The notes under the pieces: model-generated
What the model was told of the DNA's origin: nothing
The model's database searches: none
What the model saw: the letters and a program-made list of their open reading frames with translations, nothing else
Part shown: positions 18,199 to 26,062 of the stretch, in pieces
How positions within the stretch are numbered: position 1 is the stretch's first letter
Layout: every line of letters begins with the position of its first letter
Assembly (NCBI RefSeq): GCF_030005555.1
Contig: NZ_JASCQG010000002.1
Coordinates: forward strand, 186,001 to 250,000
DNA from: Empedobacter sedimenti
GTDB taxonomy: Bacteria; Bacteroidota; Bacteroidia; Flavobacteriales; Weeksellaceae
Length of the DNA: 64,000 bases
Direction: 5' to 3'
Position numbers and translations under genes: made by a program

Positions 18199-19358
18199 TA
18201 AGCGTTTTGTAATTGATGCTTTTCAGCGATTTTTTTCAACGTATTAATCAATACATCAATATCTTCTTTTGTTGTTTCGTATGAGAATGAAACACGTAAT
18301 GGAGTCATTTGATCAATTTCTTCTTCTGTATACAATGTTTGCATTACTAATGATACTTTTGCTGCGCCAGAACTGCAAGCACTTCCTTGTGAAACAGCGA
18401 TGCCAGCTAATTCTAATTCGAATCCAATTAATGTATCATGAAAAGGTAATTTAATGCTTAATAGAGCATATAAACTTTTGTCTAAATCTTCAGACAAGCC
18501 ATTAAATGCAACGCCGGGAATAGCTTCTTTTAATTGATCAATTGTATATTGTTTAATTTCTTTGATATGATTAATATGTGTGTCTAATTCATCTAAAGCT
18601 AAATCTAACGATTTTGAAAGACCTACAATTCCGTATACATTCTCAGTTCCCGAACGTAATCCTCTTTCTTGTCCACCTCCAGCAATCAAAGGTTTGATGT
18701 GAGACGCTTTTTTAGCATATAAAAATCCTGCACCTTTTGGACCATGAATTTTATGAGCAGAACAAGAAGCAAAATCCATCCCTAAATCTTGAAAATCTAA
18801 TTCGTAATGACCAACAGTTTGCACTGTATCTGTATGAAATAAAGCATTGTTAGCTTGGCAAAGTTGAGAAATGTGCTTAACATCAGTTAAATTTCCAATT
18901 TCATTATTTGCGTGCATCAATGTAACCAAAGTTTTTTTAGATTGATCTTTTAAAAGCTCTTCTAATTGAGTATAATCAATGTTTCCATTTTTAAAGATAT
19001 TCAATCTGATTACTTCAACATTATCTTTATATTCTACTGCTTTTACACTTTCTTGTACGCATTTGTGTTCCATATCAGTTGTAATGATACGTGTAACATC
19101 TAAATCATTCACACAAGAACGAATAATTGTATTGTTAGATTCTGTACCACAAGAAGTAAAATAAATTTCTGCAGGAGAAACGTTTAATAGTTGAGCAATA
19201 TTTTTCCTAGACATCTCAATTAATGCTTTTGCTTCTCTACCAAAAACGTGTGTAGAAGATGGATTTCCAAAAACATTTTTCATCACATTAGCCATTTCAT
19301 CTACTACTTCAGGACGAATAGCTGTTGTTGCTGCATTGTCTAAATATACTCTTTGCAT
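18198..19358 (-). CDS. Cysteine desulfurase, IscS/NifS family
   Basis: The 386-residue PLP enzyme starts MQRVYLDNAATTAIRPEV. It shows CGTESNN, MEHKCV, the HANNEIGN stretch, the Schiff-base lysine in SAHKIHGPKG (about residue 203) and the persulfide cysteine in SQGSACSSGAA (about residue 325). It takes sulfur from cysteine for iron-sulfur clusters or tRNA thiolation. No iscU, iscA or hscBA gene lies nearby, so it is not in an Isc operon; its only partner here is cvpA. A short loop around the active cysteine is of NifS/IscS (group I) type. Confidence 0.95.
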   Translation of the reverse strand: MQRVYLDNAATTAIRPEVVDEMANVMKNVFGNPSSTHVFGREAKALIEMSRKNIAQLLNVSPAEIYFTSCGTESNNTIIRSCVNDLDVTRIITTDMEHKCVQESVKAVEYKDNVEVIRLNIFKNGNIDYTQLEELLKDQSKKTLVTLMHANNEIGNLTDVKHISQLCQANNALFHTDTVQTVGHYELDFQDLGMDFASCSAHKIHGPKGAGFLYAKKASHIKPLIAGGGQERGLRSGTENVYGIVGLSKSLDLALDELDTHINHIKEIKQYTIDQLKEAIPGVAFNGLSEDLDKSLYALLSIKLPFHDTLIGFELELAGIAVSQGSACSSGAAKVSLVMQTLYTEEEIDQMTPLRVSFSYETTKEDIDVLINTLKKIAEKHQLQNA

Positions 19359-19406
19359 TATCGATTATTTTATACTGTGTTGTTGTTAAATTGAGGTTTT
19401 GAACAA

Positions 19407-19414
19407 CAAATTTA
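19407..19414 (-). promoter_or_regulatory. -7 promoter box of the cysteine desulfurase-cvpA operon
   Basis: TAAATTTG on the minus strand, exact TAnnTTTG, 48 nt before the ATG. Confidence 0.5.
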
Positions 19415-19445
19415 AGTAAAATGAAATGATTGAAAAAGTAAATTG

Positions 19446-20258
19446 TTATTTAAAACGCATTAAGTCCGAAGATAAGAATCGCCATTCTGGTGTTAAAATA
19501 ACTCCTTCCGTAGCTTTATACCAAGGAGAAATAAAATCATTGCTAGGATTTGTAACGATTTGGATATCCTGACTAGGGTAATAACTTTGTGCTAAAATAA
19601 TGATTTTATTTCCCATCTCATCTTGTGCAAGATCCATCACAATTACTGCATGACTCTTTGTATTTCCTCTTTGAAAGAGTACATCTCCAATCTGAATATC
19701 TTTTATAGAAACTGGTTTCAAAAATTCTTTTAAGGTATTTGGAGTAGTATTTTCTAAGAAATAAGTTAAATACTCCATGTATTTTGAGTAGGAATAATCA
19801 CCTTTAACATATTTTGTGTAAGGCGTAAGATTATTATAAAAATCAACTAATTTATCTAACTCAGCGTATTTTTTTGAGCGATATAAAAATTCTATACGTA
19901 AGCTAAGAACTGCATTTGAATTAAATTGAACATTTTTTTTGGGTTGCTCTAAGTCTAAAACACCAACATATACATTAGGATTCGCCTTACGTTTTCCATC
20001 AAAAGTATAAACAGGGACATTATTGTTTTTTAATGAAATATTATTTAACCATTTACCAAAATCAGTTGTAATGGTAGAACGTTTGTAGTTTGTAGGCGTG
20101 TTAAATTTGGAAAAAATATTTAACTCTTTTGTATGAATAATCGATTCATAACTTTCGTTATCAATTAATTCGTCATTGGTAGATGATTTTGGTAGCTGAT
20201 TATTGCAGGCGACAATAGTAATAAAAAGTAATATTATTAGTGTAATATAGTATTTCAT
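19446..20258 (-). CDS. DUF4846 lipoprotein
   Basis: The 270-residue protein has a lipobox (TIVAC, Cys18). The DUF4846 core includes FGKWLNNISLK, VPVYTFDGKRKANPNVYVGVLDL, VLSLRIEFLYRSKKY and a C-terminal SHAVIVMDLAQDEMGNKIIILAQSYYPSQDIQI with conserved histidine and glutamine. This last block resembles an NlpC/P60-like or peptide-hydrolase fold, but the function of DUF4846 is not established. It is exported and lipid-anchored. It lies 24 bp downstream of uvrB and is probably co-transcribed. Confidence 0.88.
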   Translation of the reverse strand: MKYYITLIILLFITIVACNNQLPKSSTNDELIDNESYESIIHTKELNIFSKFNTPTNYKRSTITTDFGKWLNNISLKNNNVPVYTFDGKRKANPNVYVGVLDLEQPKKNVQFNSNAVLSLRIEFLYRSKKYAELDKLVDFYNNLTPYTKYVKGDYSYSKYMEYLTYFLENTTPNTLKEFLKPVSIKDIQIGDVLFQRGNTKSHAVIVMDLAQDEMGNKIIILAQSYYPSQDIQIVTNPSNDFISPWYKATEGVILTPEWRFLSSDLMRFK

Positions 20259-20282
20259 TATTTGATAAAAACCCTTTTATGT

Positions 20283-22274
20283 CTATTCAGGGCTTAGTAT
20301 TTTTATTTGATCTCGTAATTCAGCAGCTTTGATAAAATCTAAATTTTTTGCTGCTTTTTCCATTTCCTTCTGCAACTTTTGTACCAATTTTTCTTTATCC
20401 TCAACAGAATATTTTTCGTTGATTTCTGCAGCTTGATTTATTAAACTTTTTTGTTCGTATGGATTTTCTTCAAAATTTGCTGCGGCCATACTCAATTTCG
20501 TGATTTTTTTATTGAGTGCTTGTGGTACTTTATTATGATCTTTATTGTATTGCATTTGTATTTCACGACGACGATTTGTTTCATCAATCGTTAATTGCAT
20601 ACTGTCTGTAATTCTATCCGCATACATTATTGCTAAACCATTTACATTACGTGCAGCACGACCAACTGTTTGTGTTAATGAGCGATGACTTCTCAAGAAA
20701 CCTTCTTTATCAGCGTCTAAAATTGCAACCAAAGAAACTTCTGGTAAATCCAAACCTTCTCTCAAAAGATTAACCCCAACCAAAACGTCAAATAAGCCAG
20801 CACGTAAATCTGCCATAATCTGAACACGTTCTAACGTATCAACATCGGAGTGAATGTAACGACATCGAACACCATATTTTGTTAGGTATTTTGTTAACTC
20901 TTCTGCCATTCGTTTGGTTAAAGTTGTGACTAAAACACGTTCGTCTAATTCAACTCGTTTATTGATTTCCTCCATCAAATCATCAACTTGATTTTGTGTT
21001 GGACGAATTTCAATAATTGGATCTAATAATCCTGTTGGACGAATAACTTGTTCCACAACAACACCTTCAGATTTTTCTAACTCGTAATTTGCTGGCGTTG
21101 CCGAAACATAAATCACTTGATTTTGTAAAGCTTCAAATTCTTCAAATTTTAACGGACGATTATCCATTGCAGCTGGAAGTCGGAAACCATATTCTACCAA
21201 ATTTTCTTTACGCGAGCGGTCTCCACCATACATCGAATGTACTTGCGAAACAGTAACGTGCGACTCATCAATTACCATTAAATAATCTTCAGGAAAATAA
21301 TCTAACAAACAGAACGGACGCGTTCCTGGATCGCGACCATCTAAATATCTCGAATAATTCTCGATTCCTGAACAATATCCCAATTCTTTGATCATTTCCA
21401 AATCGAATTCGGTACGTTCTTGCAAACGTTTTGCTTCGAGATGTTTTCCGATTTCATGAAAATATTCAACTTGTTTTCCTAAATCTAACTGAATATCAGC
21501 AATTGCGCCATTTAATGTATCTTTAGAAGTTACAAAAAGATTGGCTGGATAAATATTGATTTTATCTAATTTTGAGGTTGTTTTACCAGTATCTACATTA
21601 AAAACAGAGATTTCTTCGATTTCATCACCAAAGAAATTAATTCTGATTCCATCATCCGCATAAGCTGGGAAAATATCTAATGTATCACCTTTTATTCTGA
21701 AATTTCCGCGTTGAAAATCTCCTTCTGTTCTCGAATATAAAGCTTGAACTAGCTTATGTAAAAATGCTGTTCTCGAAATAATTTGTCCATTTTCTATCTG
21801 AATCACATTTTTATGAAATTCATTCGGATTTCCAATACCATATAAACATGAAACTGATGCTACAACCAAAATATCACGACGTCCAGAAAGAAGGGAAGAA
21901 GTTGTGCTTAAACGTAGTTTTTCAATTTCTTCATTTATAGATAAATCTTTCTCGATATATGTTCCAGAAGAAGGAATATAGGCTTCTGGTTGGTAATAAT
22001 CGTAGTATGAAACGAAATACTCGACTGCATTATTCGGAAAAAATTCTTTGAATTCCATAAACAATTGCGCAGCTAACGTTTTATTGTGAGCTAAAACTAA
22101 AGTAGGACGTTGAACTTCTTGTACAACGTTAGCAATAGTAAATGTTTTACCAGAACCGGTAACACCTAAAAGTGTTTGATAACGATCATTATTAGAGATT
22201 CCATCCGTTAATTCTTGGATAGCTTTTGGTTGATCACCAGTTGGTTCGAATTCAGAATTTAGTTGAAATTGCAT
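20283..22274 (-). CDS. uvrB: Excinuclease ABC subunit B
   Basis: The 663-residue protein has Walker A GVTGSGKTFT (38-47), the damage-verification beta-hairpin YYDYYQPEAYIPSSGTYIEKD (about 95-115), the DESHV box, helicase motifs NLLREGLDLPEV and QTVGRAARN, and the C-terminal UVR domain (about 622-657). It verifies lesions and recruits UvrC in nucleotide excision repair. A perfect -7 box ends only 4 nt before the ATG, so its mRNA is probably leaderless. Confidence 0.98.
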   Translation of the reverse strand: MQFQLNSEFEPTGDQPKAIQELTDGISNNDRYQTLLGVTGSGKTFTIANVVQEVQRPTLVLAHNKTLAAQLFMEFKEFFPNNAVEYFVSYYDYYQPEAYIPSSGTYIEKDLSINEEIEKLRLSTTSSLLSGRRDILVVASVSCLYGIGNPNEFHKNVIQIENGQIISRTAFLHKLVQALYSRTEGDFQRGNFRIKGDTLDIFPAYADDGIRINFFGDEIEEISVFNVDTGKTTSKLDKINIYPANLFVTSKDTLNGAIADIQLDLGKQVEYFHEIGKHLEAKRLQERTEFDLEMIKELGYCSGIENYSRYLDGRDPGTRPFCLLDYFPEDYLMVIDESHVTVSQVHSMYGGDRSRKENLVEYGFRLPAAMDNRPLKFEEFEALQNQVIYVSATPANYELEKSEGVVVEQVIRPTGLLDPIIEIRPTQNQVDDLMEEINKRVELDERVLVTTLTKRMAEELTKYLTKYGVRCRYIHSDVDTLERVQIMADLRAGLFDVLVGVNLLREGLDLPEVSLVAILDADKEGFLRSHRSLTQTVGRAARNVNGLAIMYADRITDSMQLTIDETNRRREIQMQYNKDHNKVPQALNKKITKLSMAAANFEENPYEQKSLINQAAEINEKYSVEDKEKLVQKLQKEMEKAAKNLDFIKAAELRDQIKILSPE

Positions 22275-22278
22275 CTTA

Positions 22279-22286
22279 CAAATTTA
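22279..22286 (-). promoter_or_regulatory. -7 promoter box of uvrB, adjacent to the start codon
   Basis: TAAATTTG is followed by TAAG and then the ATG (22272-22274). Bacteroidota transcripts begin about 4-7 nt after this box, so transcription would start at or inside the start codon. Confidence 0.5.
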
Positions 22287-22349
22287 TAAAAAAATAAGAC
22301 AAAAAATAGAAAGATTGAGAATGGAGAAATAAGGAAAGTTGATAAAAAA

Positions 22350-22378
22350 TAAAAAGGCGACTTTAAGTCACCTTTTCA
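22350..22378 (-). terminator. Terminator of the candidate small RNA
   Basis: The 11-bp stem AAAAGGTGACT/AGTCGCCTTTT (one G-U) with a TAA loop is followed by TTTTTATTTTTT on the minus strand. Confidence 0.85.
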
Positions 22379-22460
22379 TCAAAACCACAAAAAAATGAGA
22401 AAACTGTTTACTTAGTAAACAAACTTCCTTCCATTATTACAAGCTATTGCCCGCTATAAC
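22350..22460 (-). ncRNA. Candidate small RNA between mazG and uvrB
   Basis: An exact -7 box (22466-22473) is followed about 110 nt later by a strong terminator (22350-22378), with no open frame between. The RNA would contain ATAGCGGGCAATAGC near its 5' end and a hairpin GTTTAC-TAA-GTAAAC (around 22405-22420). Its length and promoter-to-terminator layout fit a stand-alone small RNA. It may belong to a conserved flavobacterial RNA family, but I cannot confirm one. Confidence 0.6.
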
Positions 22461-22465
22461 CATTG

Positions 22466-22473
22466 CAAATATA
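22466..22473 (-). promoter_or_regulatory. -7 promoter box of the candidate small RNA
   Basis: TATATTTG is an exact match, with TTG 21 nt upstream as a -33 element. Confidence 0.6.
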
Positions 22474-22612
22474 GGTCGGTTTTTTGTGCGTGCACAATAA
22501 ATAATAATACTTTGTTTTATTGGTGTCGATAAAAGATATCTATAATAGTGTTAAACCTATTGATTAAAACGTTTTGTAGCGTTTAAGTTTATTTTATAGT
22601 GTCAATGTTACA

Positions 22613-23377
22613 CTAGCGAATTTTCGCTATATTCCATAATTTATCTAATTCGGCAATGGTTAAATCAGTTAAGTTTTGACCATTTTCTTTCGCGATTTCT
22701 TCTAGTTTCTGAAATCGTGTGATAAATTTTTTGTTCGATCGTTCTAAAGCATCTTCAGAATTGATGCCATTAAATCGTCCATAATTAATCAAAGAAAACA
22801 AAATATCACCAAACTCCATTTCTTTATCTGTTGGATTTTGTTCTTCTTTAAACTCATTAATTTCTTCGATAATTTTATCAAAAACTTGATCAGAATTTTC
22901 AAATTCAAATCCAACACCTTTTACTTTGTCTTGAATTCGGTACGCTTTTACCATTGCTGGGAGAGAAGTAGGAACGCCAGAAAGTACAGATTTGTTCCCT
23001 TCTTTTAGCTTGATTTGTTCCCAATTTTGAAGCACTTTTTCTTCTGTATTTGCTTCTACATCGCCGTAAATATGAGGATGACGATGAATTAATTTGTCAC
23101 AAATACCATTTAAAACATCAGCAACATCGAAGTTGTTTTGTTCTGATGCGATTTTAGAATAAAAAACTAGGTGAAGAAAAACATCACCTAGTTCTTTTTT
23201 TATTTCATCCGAATCTTTTTCGATAATAGCATCCGAAAGTTCATAAATTTCTTCGATAGATAACGTACGCAACGTTTCCATTGTTTGTTTACGATCCCAC
23301 GGACATTTTTCACGTAATTCATCCATTATATCCAACAATCTTTCGAAAGCCTGTAATTGATCTTTACGTGTATTCAT
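22613..23377 (-). CDS. mazG: Nucleoside triphosphate pyrophosphohydrolase MazG
   Basis: The 254-residue protein contains two MazG helical repeats. The N-terminal one is CPWDRKQTMETLRTLSIEEIYELSDAI with EELGDVFLHLVFY-type metal-binding acids; the C-terminal one has EINEFKEEQNPTDKEMEFGDILFSLINYGRF. It hydrolyses non-canonical NTPs to NMP and pyrophosphate. The length is that of full two-domain MazG. It is last in a minus-strand cluster (def, DUF5606, mazG) with 6-20 bp gaps. Confidence 0.96.
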   Translation of the reverse strand: MNTRKDQLQAFERLLDIMDELREKCPWDRKQTMETLRTLSIEEIYELSDAIIEKDSDEIKKELGDVFLHLVFYSKIASEQNNFDVADVLNGICDKLIHRHPHIYGDVEANTEEKVLQNWEQIKLKEGNKSVLSGVPTSLPAMVKAYRIQDKVKGVGFEFENSDQVFDKIIEEINEFKEEQNPTDKEMEFGDILFSLINYGRFNGINSEDALERSNKKFITRFQKLEEIAKENGQNLTDLTIAELDKLWNIAKIR

Positions 23378-23383
23378 CTCTAA

Positions 23384-23980
23384 TTATTCAGCGTCTTTAT
23401 CTTTTTTTGCTGTTGTTTTTTTAGCAGCAGTTTTTTTAGCTGGTTTTTCTTCAGCGTCTTTTTTGTCAGCAGCCTTTTTAGCAGGAGCTTTCTTTTTTGG
23501 TTTTTCTTCCACAGCAACTTCTTCTGTCGCTTCTACTTCAGCAACAGGAGCTTCTTGTGCTTGTTGAGCAGCCATTGCAGCTTCTACAGCAGCTAAGTCG
23601 ATGTTTAATAATCCGTTTTTGTGTAAGATATTATACCATTGGAATAATTTTTTTAAATCAGAATCATAAACTCTTGAATCGTCATATTCTGGTAAAACTT
23701 CTTCCATATATTTACGCAATTCTGCTCCAGAAGATTTGTGATCGATAGTTTCTCCTCCGTTTTCTTTTTTGTAAATTCTGAAGAAAACTTCTGCTAAAGG
23801 ATATTCTTGCGATACACCATAAATTGCAACATTGTCTAATAAACTAACATTGTAGTTAGATGCGATTGAGATTTTTTTACCTTTTTCTAAATCTTCAACA
23901 ACAAAACCACCTCTTGTTTGAGAAATTAAACGGTATAATCCTGGTTTTCCTGAAATTGCGATAACTCTTGATAAATCCAT
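23384..23980 (-). CDS. DUF5606 protein with Lys/Ala-rich tail
   Basis: Residues 1-130 of this 198-residue protein form the DUF5606 domain (LSRVIAISGKPGLYRLISQTRGGFVVEDL, ISIASNYNVSLLDNVAIYG, YPLAEVFFRIYKKE). Residues about 150-198 are almost only Lys, Ala, Glu and Asp (KKxAAKK repeats), like histone-H1-type or HU-tail sequences that bind nucleic acid. Function is unknown. It sits 6 bp before mazG and 20 bp after def, a conserved-looking housekeeping context that suggests a role in translation or nucleic-acid handling. Confidence 0.88.
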   Translation of the reverse strand: MDLSRVIAISGKPGLYRLISQTRGGFVVEDLEKGKKISIASNYNVSLLDNVAIYGVSQEYPLAEVFFRIYKKENGGETIDHKSSGAELRKYMEEVLPEYDDSRVYDSDLKKLFQWYNILHKNGLLNIDLAAVEAAMAAQQAQEAPVAEVEATEEVAVEEKPKKKAPAKKAADKKDAEEKPAKKTAAKKTTAKKDKDAE

Positions 23981-24000
23981 ATTCTATTATGTTTAAGGGT

Positions 24001-24576
24001 CTATGAAGGGAATTTCATTTTGTAACTCGTGTTTACTTTCCCTTTTGTTATATTTTTTAATTTATTACTTATTAATTTCTTTTTAAAGCTCGAAATATAG
24101 TCAATAAAAAGCTTTCCTTCCAAATGATCGTATTCGTGTTGAATAACTCGAGCGCGAATATCCGAAAAAGTTTCGGTATGTTTCACCCAATTTTCATCAA
24201 AATATTCTAAAGTTACCGATTCTGGACGTGTTACATCTTCGTGAATGTGAGGTATACTCAAACATCCTTCTGTAAAAGCCCATTCATCACCTTCGGAACT
24301 ACTAATTTTTTTTGGGTTAATGAAAACACGTTTGAAATCTTTCAATTCATCTTTTACATCTTCATAATCCTCATCTTCTTCAAAAGGCGAGCAATCTACA
24401 ATAAATAAACGTATATCTTTTCCGATCTGTGGAGCAGCGATACCAACTCCGTTAGAGTCGTACATTGTATCGAACATATTTTCGATCAGTTCTTGTAAAT
24501 TTTTATAATCTTGATCTATTTCTTGTGAAACTTTACGCAAGACAGGGTCTCCGTAAGCTACAACTGGTAATACCAT
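24001..24576 (-). CDS. def: Peptide deformylase
   Basis: The 191-residue metalloenzyme has all three motifs: GVGIAAPQIG (43-52), EGCLSIP (103-109) and QHEYDHLEGK (146-155), with the metal ligands Cys105, His147 and His151. It removes the formyl group from nascent protein N-termini. An acidic insertion around residues 65-80 is typical of Bacteroidota deformylases. Confidence 0.98.
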   Translation of the reverse strand: MVLPVVAYGDPVLRKVSQEIDQDYKNLQELIENMFDTMYDSNGVGIAAPQIGKDIRLFIVDCSPFEEDEDYEDVKDELKDFKRVFINPKKISSSEGDEWAFTEGCLSIPHIHEDVTRPESVTLEYFDENWVKHTETFSDIRARVIQHEYDHLEGKLFIDYISSFKKKLISNKLKNITKGKVNTSYKMKFPS

Positions 24577-24604
24577 TTTTGATCTTTTTTTATTAATTTA
24601 ACGG

Positions 24605-24612
24605 CAAAGATA
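24605..24612 (-). promoter_or_regulatory. -7 promoter box of the def cluster
   Basis: TATCTTTG on the minus strand, exact TAnnTTTG, 28 nt before the def start. Confidence 0.55.
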
Positions 24613-24619
24613 CAATTTG

Positions 24620-25033
24620 TTATAGTTTATGTGATAAAAATGATTGTAAAATTATTACAGCACTCACTTTATCAACCATTCCTTTTTCTTGACGTTTTTT
24701 CTTTTTCATACCTCCTTCAAACATAGCTTGAGAAGCCATTTTTGAGGTAAACATTTCGTTTTCGCGGTGAATTTTAATCAACGGAAATTGTTCAGAAAAC
24801 TTTTTCAAAAAAGGTTGAATTTGATTTTCAATCTCATTTAATTCACCTGAAAAACGTACTGATAATCCGACAACAAGGTCAGAAACGTTTTCTTTCTCAA
24901 TATATTGTTTCAAGAAATCCATCAATTTAGATGTTTCTATTGTATCAACTGGTGAAGCGATAATTTGCATTTCATCTGTTGCTGCAACACCTGTTCTTTT
25001 TCCTCCGTAATCTAAAGCTACTATTCTTGACAT
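24620..25033 (-). CDS. ruvX: Putative pre-16S rRNA nuclease/Holliday-junction resolvase (RuvX/YqgF)
   Basis: The 137-residue RNase-H-fold protein begins ALDYGGKRTGVAATDE (catalytic Asp8). It has LVVGLSVRFSGELNE and a C-terminal VDKVSAVIILQSFL segment with the final acidic residue. YqgF processes the 5' end of pre-16S rRNA in E. coli; the resolvase role is less certain. A -7 box ends 4 nt before the ATG, so the transcript is probably leaderless. It diverges from dapD. Confidence 0.94.
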   Translation of the reverse strand: MSRIVALDYGGKRTGVAATDEMQIIASPVDTIETSKLMDFLKQYIEKENVSDLVVGLSVRFSGELNEIENQIQPFLKKFSEQFPLIKIHRENEMFTSKMASQAMFEGGMKKKKRQEKGMVDKVSAVIILQSFLSHKL

Positions 25034-25037
25034 TTGG

Positions 25038-25045
25038 CAAATTTA
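25038..25045 (-). promoter_or_regulatory. -7 promoter box of ruvX, adjacent to the start codon
   Basis: TAAATTTG, then CCAA, then the ATG at 25031-25033. Confidence 0.5.
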
Positions 25046-25098
25046 AAAAAACGATTCAATAATAAATAATCTCTATGAAATCCCTTGATTATAATTTT

Positions 25099-25106
25099 TA
25101 TATTTG
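25099..25106 (+). promoter_or_regulatory. -7 promoter box of dapD
   Basis: TATATTTG is an exact match, 15 nt upstream of the first ATG. It shows that the in-frame TTG at 25104 lies in the promoter and is not the start. Confidence 0.55.
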
Positions 25107-25121
25107 TGGCTATTATTAATA

Positions 25122-25940
25122 ATGATGGAGAATTTAAAACAAATCATAGAAAAAGCTTGGGACAATAGAGAATTGTTACAAGAAGACGCAACACAAGCTG
25201 CAATTCGCGAAGTAATTGAGTTAATTGATAACGGACAATTACGTTGTGCAGAACCAGTAGGAGAGGATTGGCAAGTAAACGAATGGGTAAAAAAGGCAGT
25301 TGTAATGTATTTCCCAATTCAGAAAATGGAAACTTTAGAAGCTGGAATTTTTGAATACCACGACAAAATGGAATTGAAACGTAACTATGCTGAAAAAGGA
25401 ATTCGTGTTGTTCCGAATGCGGTTGCTCGTTATGGTGCGTATATTTCCTCAGGAGTTATTTTAATGCCTTCTTATGTAAATATTGGTGCGTATGTGGACG
25501 AAGGAACAATGGTTGATACTTGGGCTACTGTAGGTTCTTGTGCGCAAATTGGTAAAAATGTTCACTTATCTGGTGGTGTAGGAATTGGTGGTGTTTTAGA
25601 ACCATTACAAGCTGCGCCAGTAATTATCGAAGATAATGCATTTATCGGTTCTCGTTGTATCGTTGTAGAAGGAGTTCGCGTAGGAAAAGAAGCTGTTTTA
25701 GGAGCGAATGTTGTGTTAACAGCATCAACTAAAATTATTGATGTAACAGGTGACGAACCAATTGAAATTAAAGGTTATGTTCCTGCTCGTTCAGTGGTTA
25801 TTCCAGGTTCTTACACAAAGAAATTTGCTGCAGGTGAGTATCAAGTTCCTTGTGCATTAATCATCGGAACACGTAAAGAGTCTACAGATAAAAAGACTTC
25901 ATTAAATGATGCATTGCGTGAGCATAATGTTGCAGTTTAG
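25122..25940 (+). CDS. dapD: Tetrahydrodipicolinate N-succinyltransferase
   Basis: From the ATG at 25122 (or 25125) the protein is 272 residues, the usual DapD length. The left-handed beta-helix of hexapeptide repeats runs from about residue 100 to 220 (SGVILMPSYVNIGAYVDEGTMVDTWATVGSCAQIGKNVHLSGGVGIGG), followed by the short C-terminal tail. It catalyses the succinylase branch of diaminopimelate/lysine synthesis, supplying cell-wall DAP. Other dap genes are not in the window. It is a single gene flanked by its own promoter and terminator. Confidence 0.97.
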   Translation: MMENLKQIIEKAWDNRELLQEDATQAAIREVIELIDNGQLRCAEPVGEDWQVNEWVKKAVVMYFPIQKMETLEAGIFEYHDKMELKRNYAEKGIRVVPNAVARYGAYISSGVILMPSYVNIGAYVDEGTMVDTWATVGSCAQIGKNVHLSGGVGIGGVLEPLQAAPVIIEDNAFIGSRCIVVEGVRVGKEAVLGANVVLTASTKIIDVTGDEPIEIKGYVPARSVVIPGSYTKKFAAGEYQVPCALIIGTRKESTDKKTSLNDALREHNVAV

Positions 25941-25967
25941 ATTGTAAAATAGCATTCATATAAAATT

Positions 25968-26002
25968 TAAAACGACTTCTTAGTTTAGGAAGTCGTTTTT
26001 TT
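25968..26002 (+). terminator. Terminator after dapD
   Basis: The stem AAAACGACTTC/GAAGTCGTTTT is followed by a T run on the plus strand. Confidence 0.88.
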
Positions 26003-26062
26003 AATGTTAAGTTTTGGTTAAATCATTTTAATTATTCAATTTTGCGCGTTTAACTAACACTT

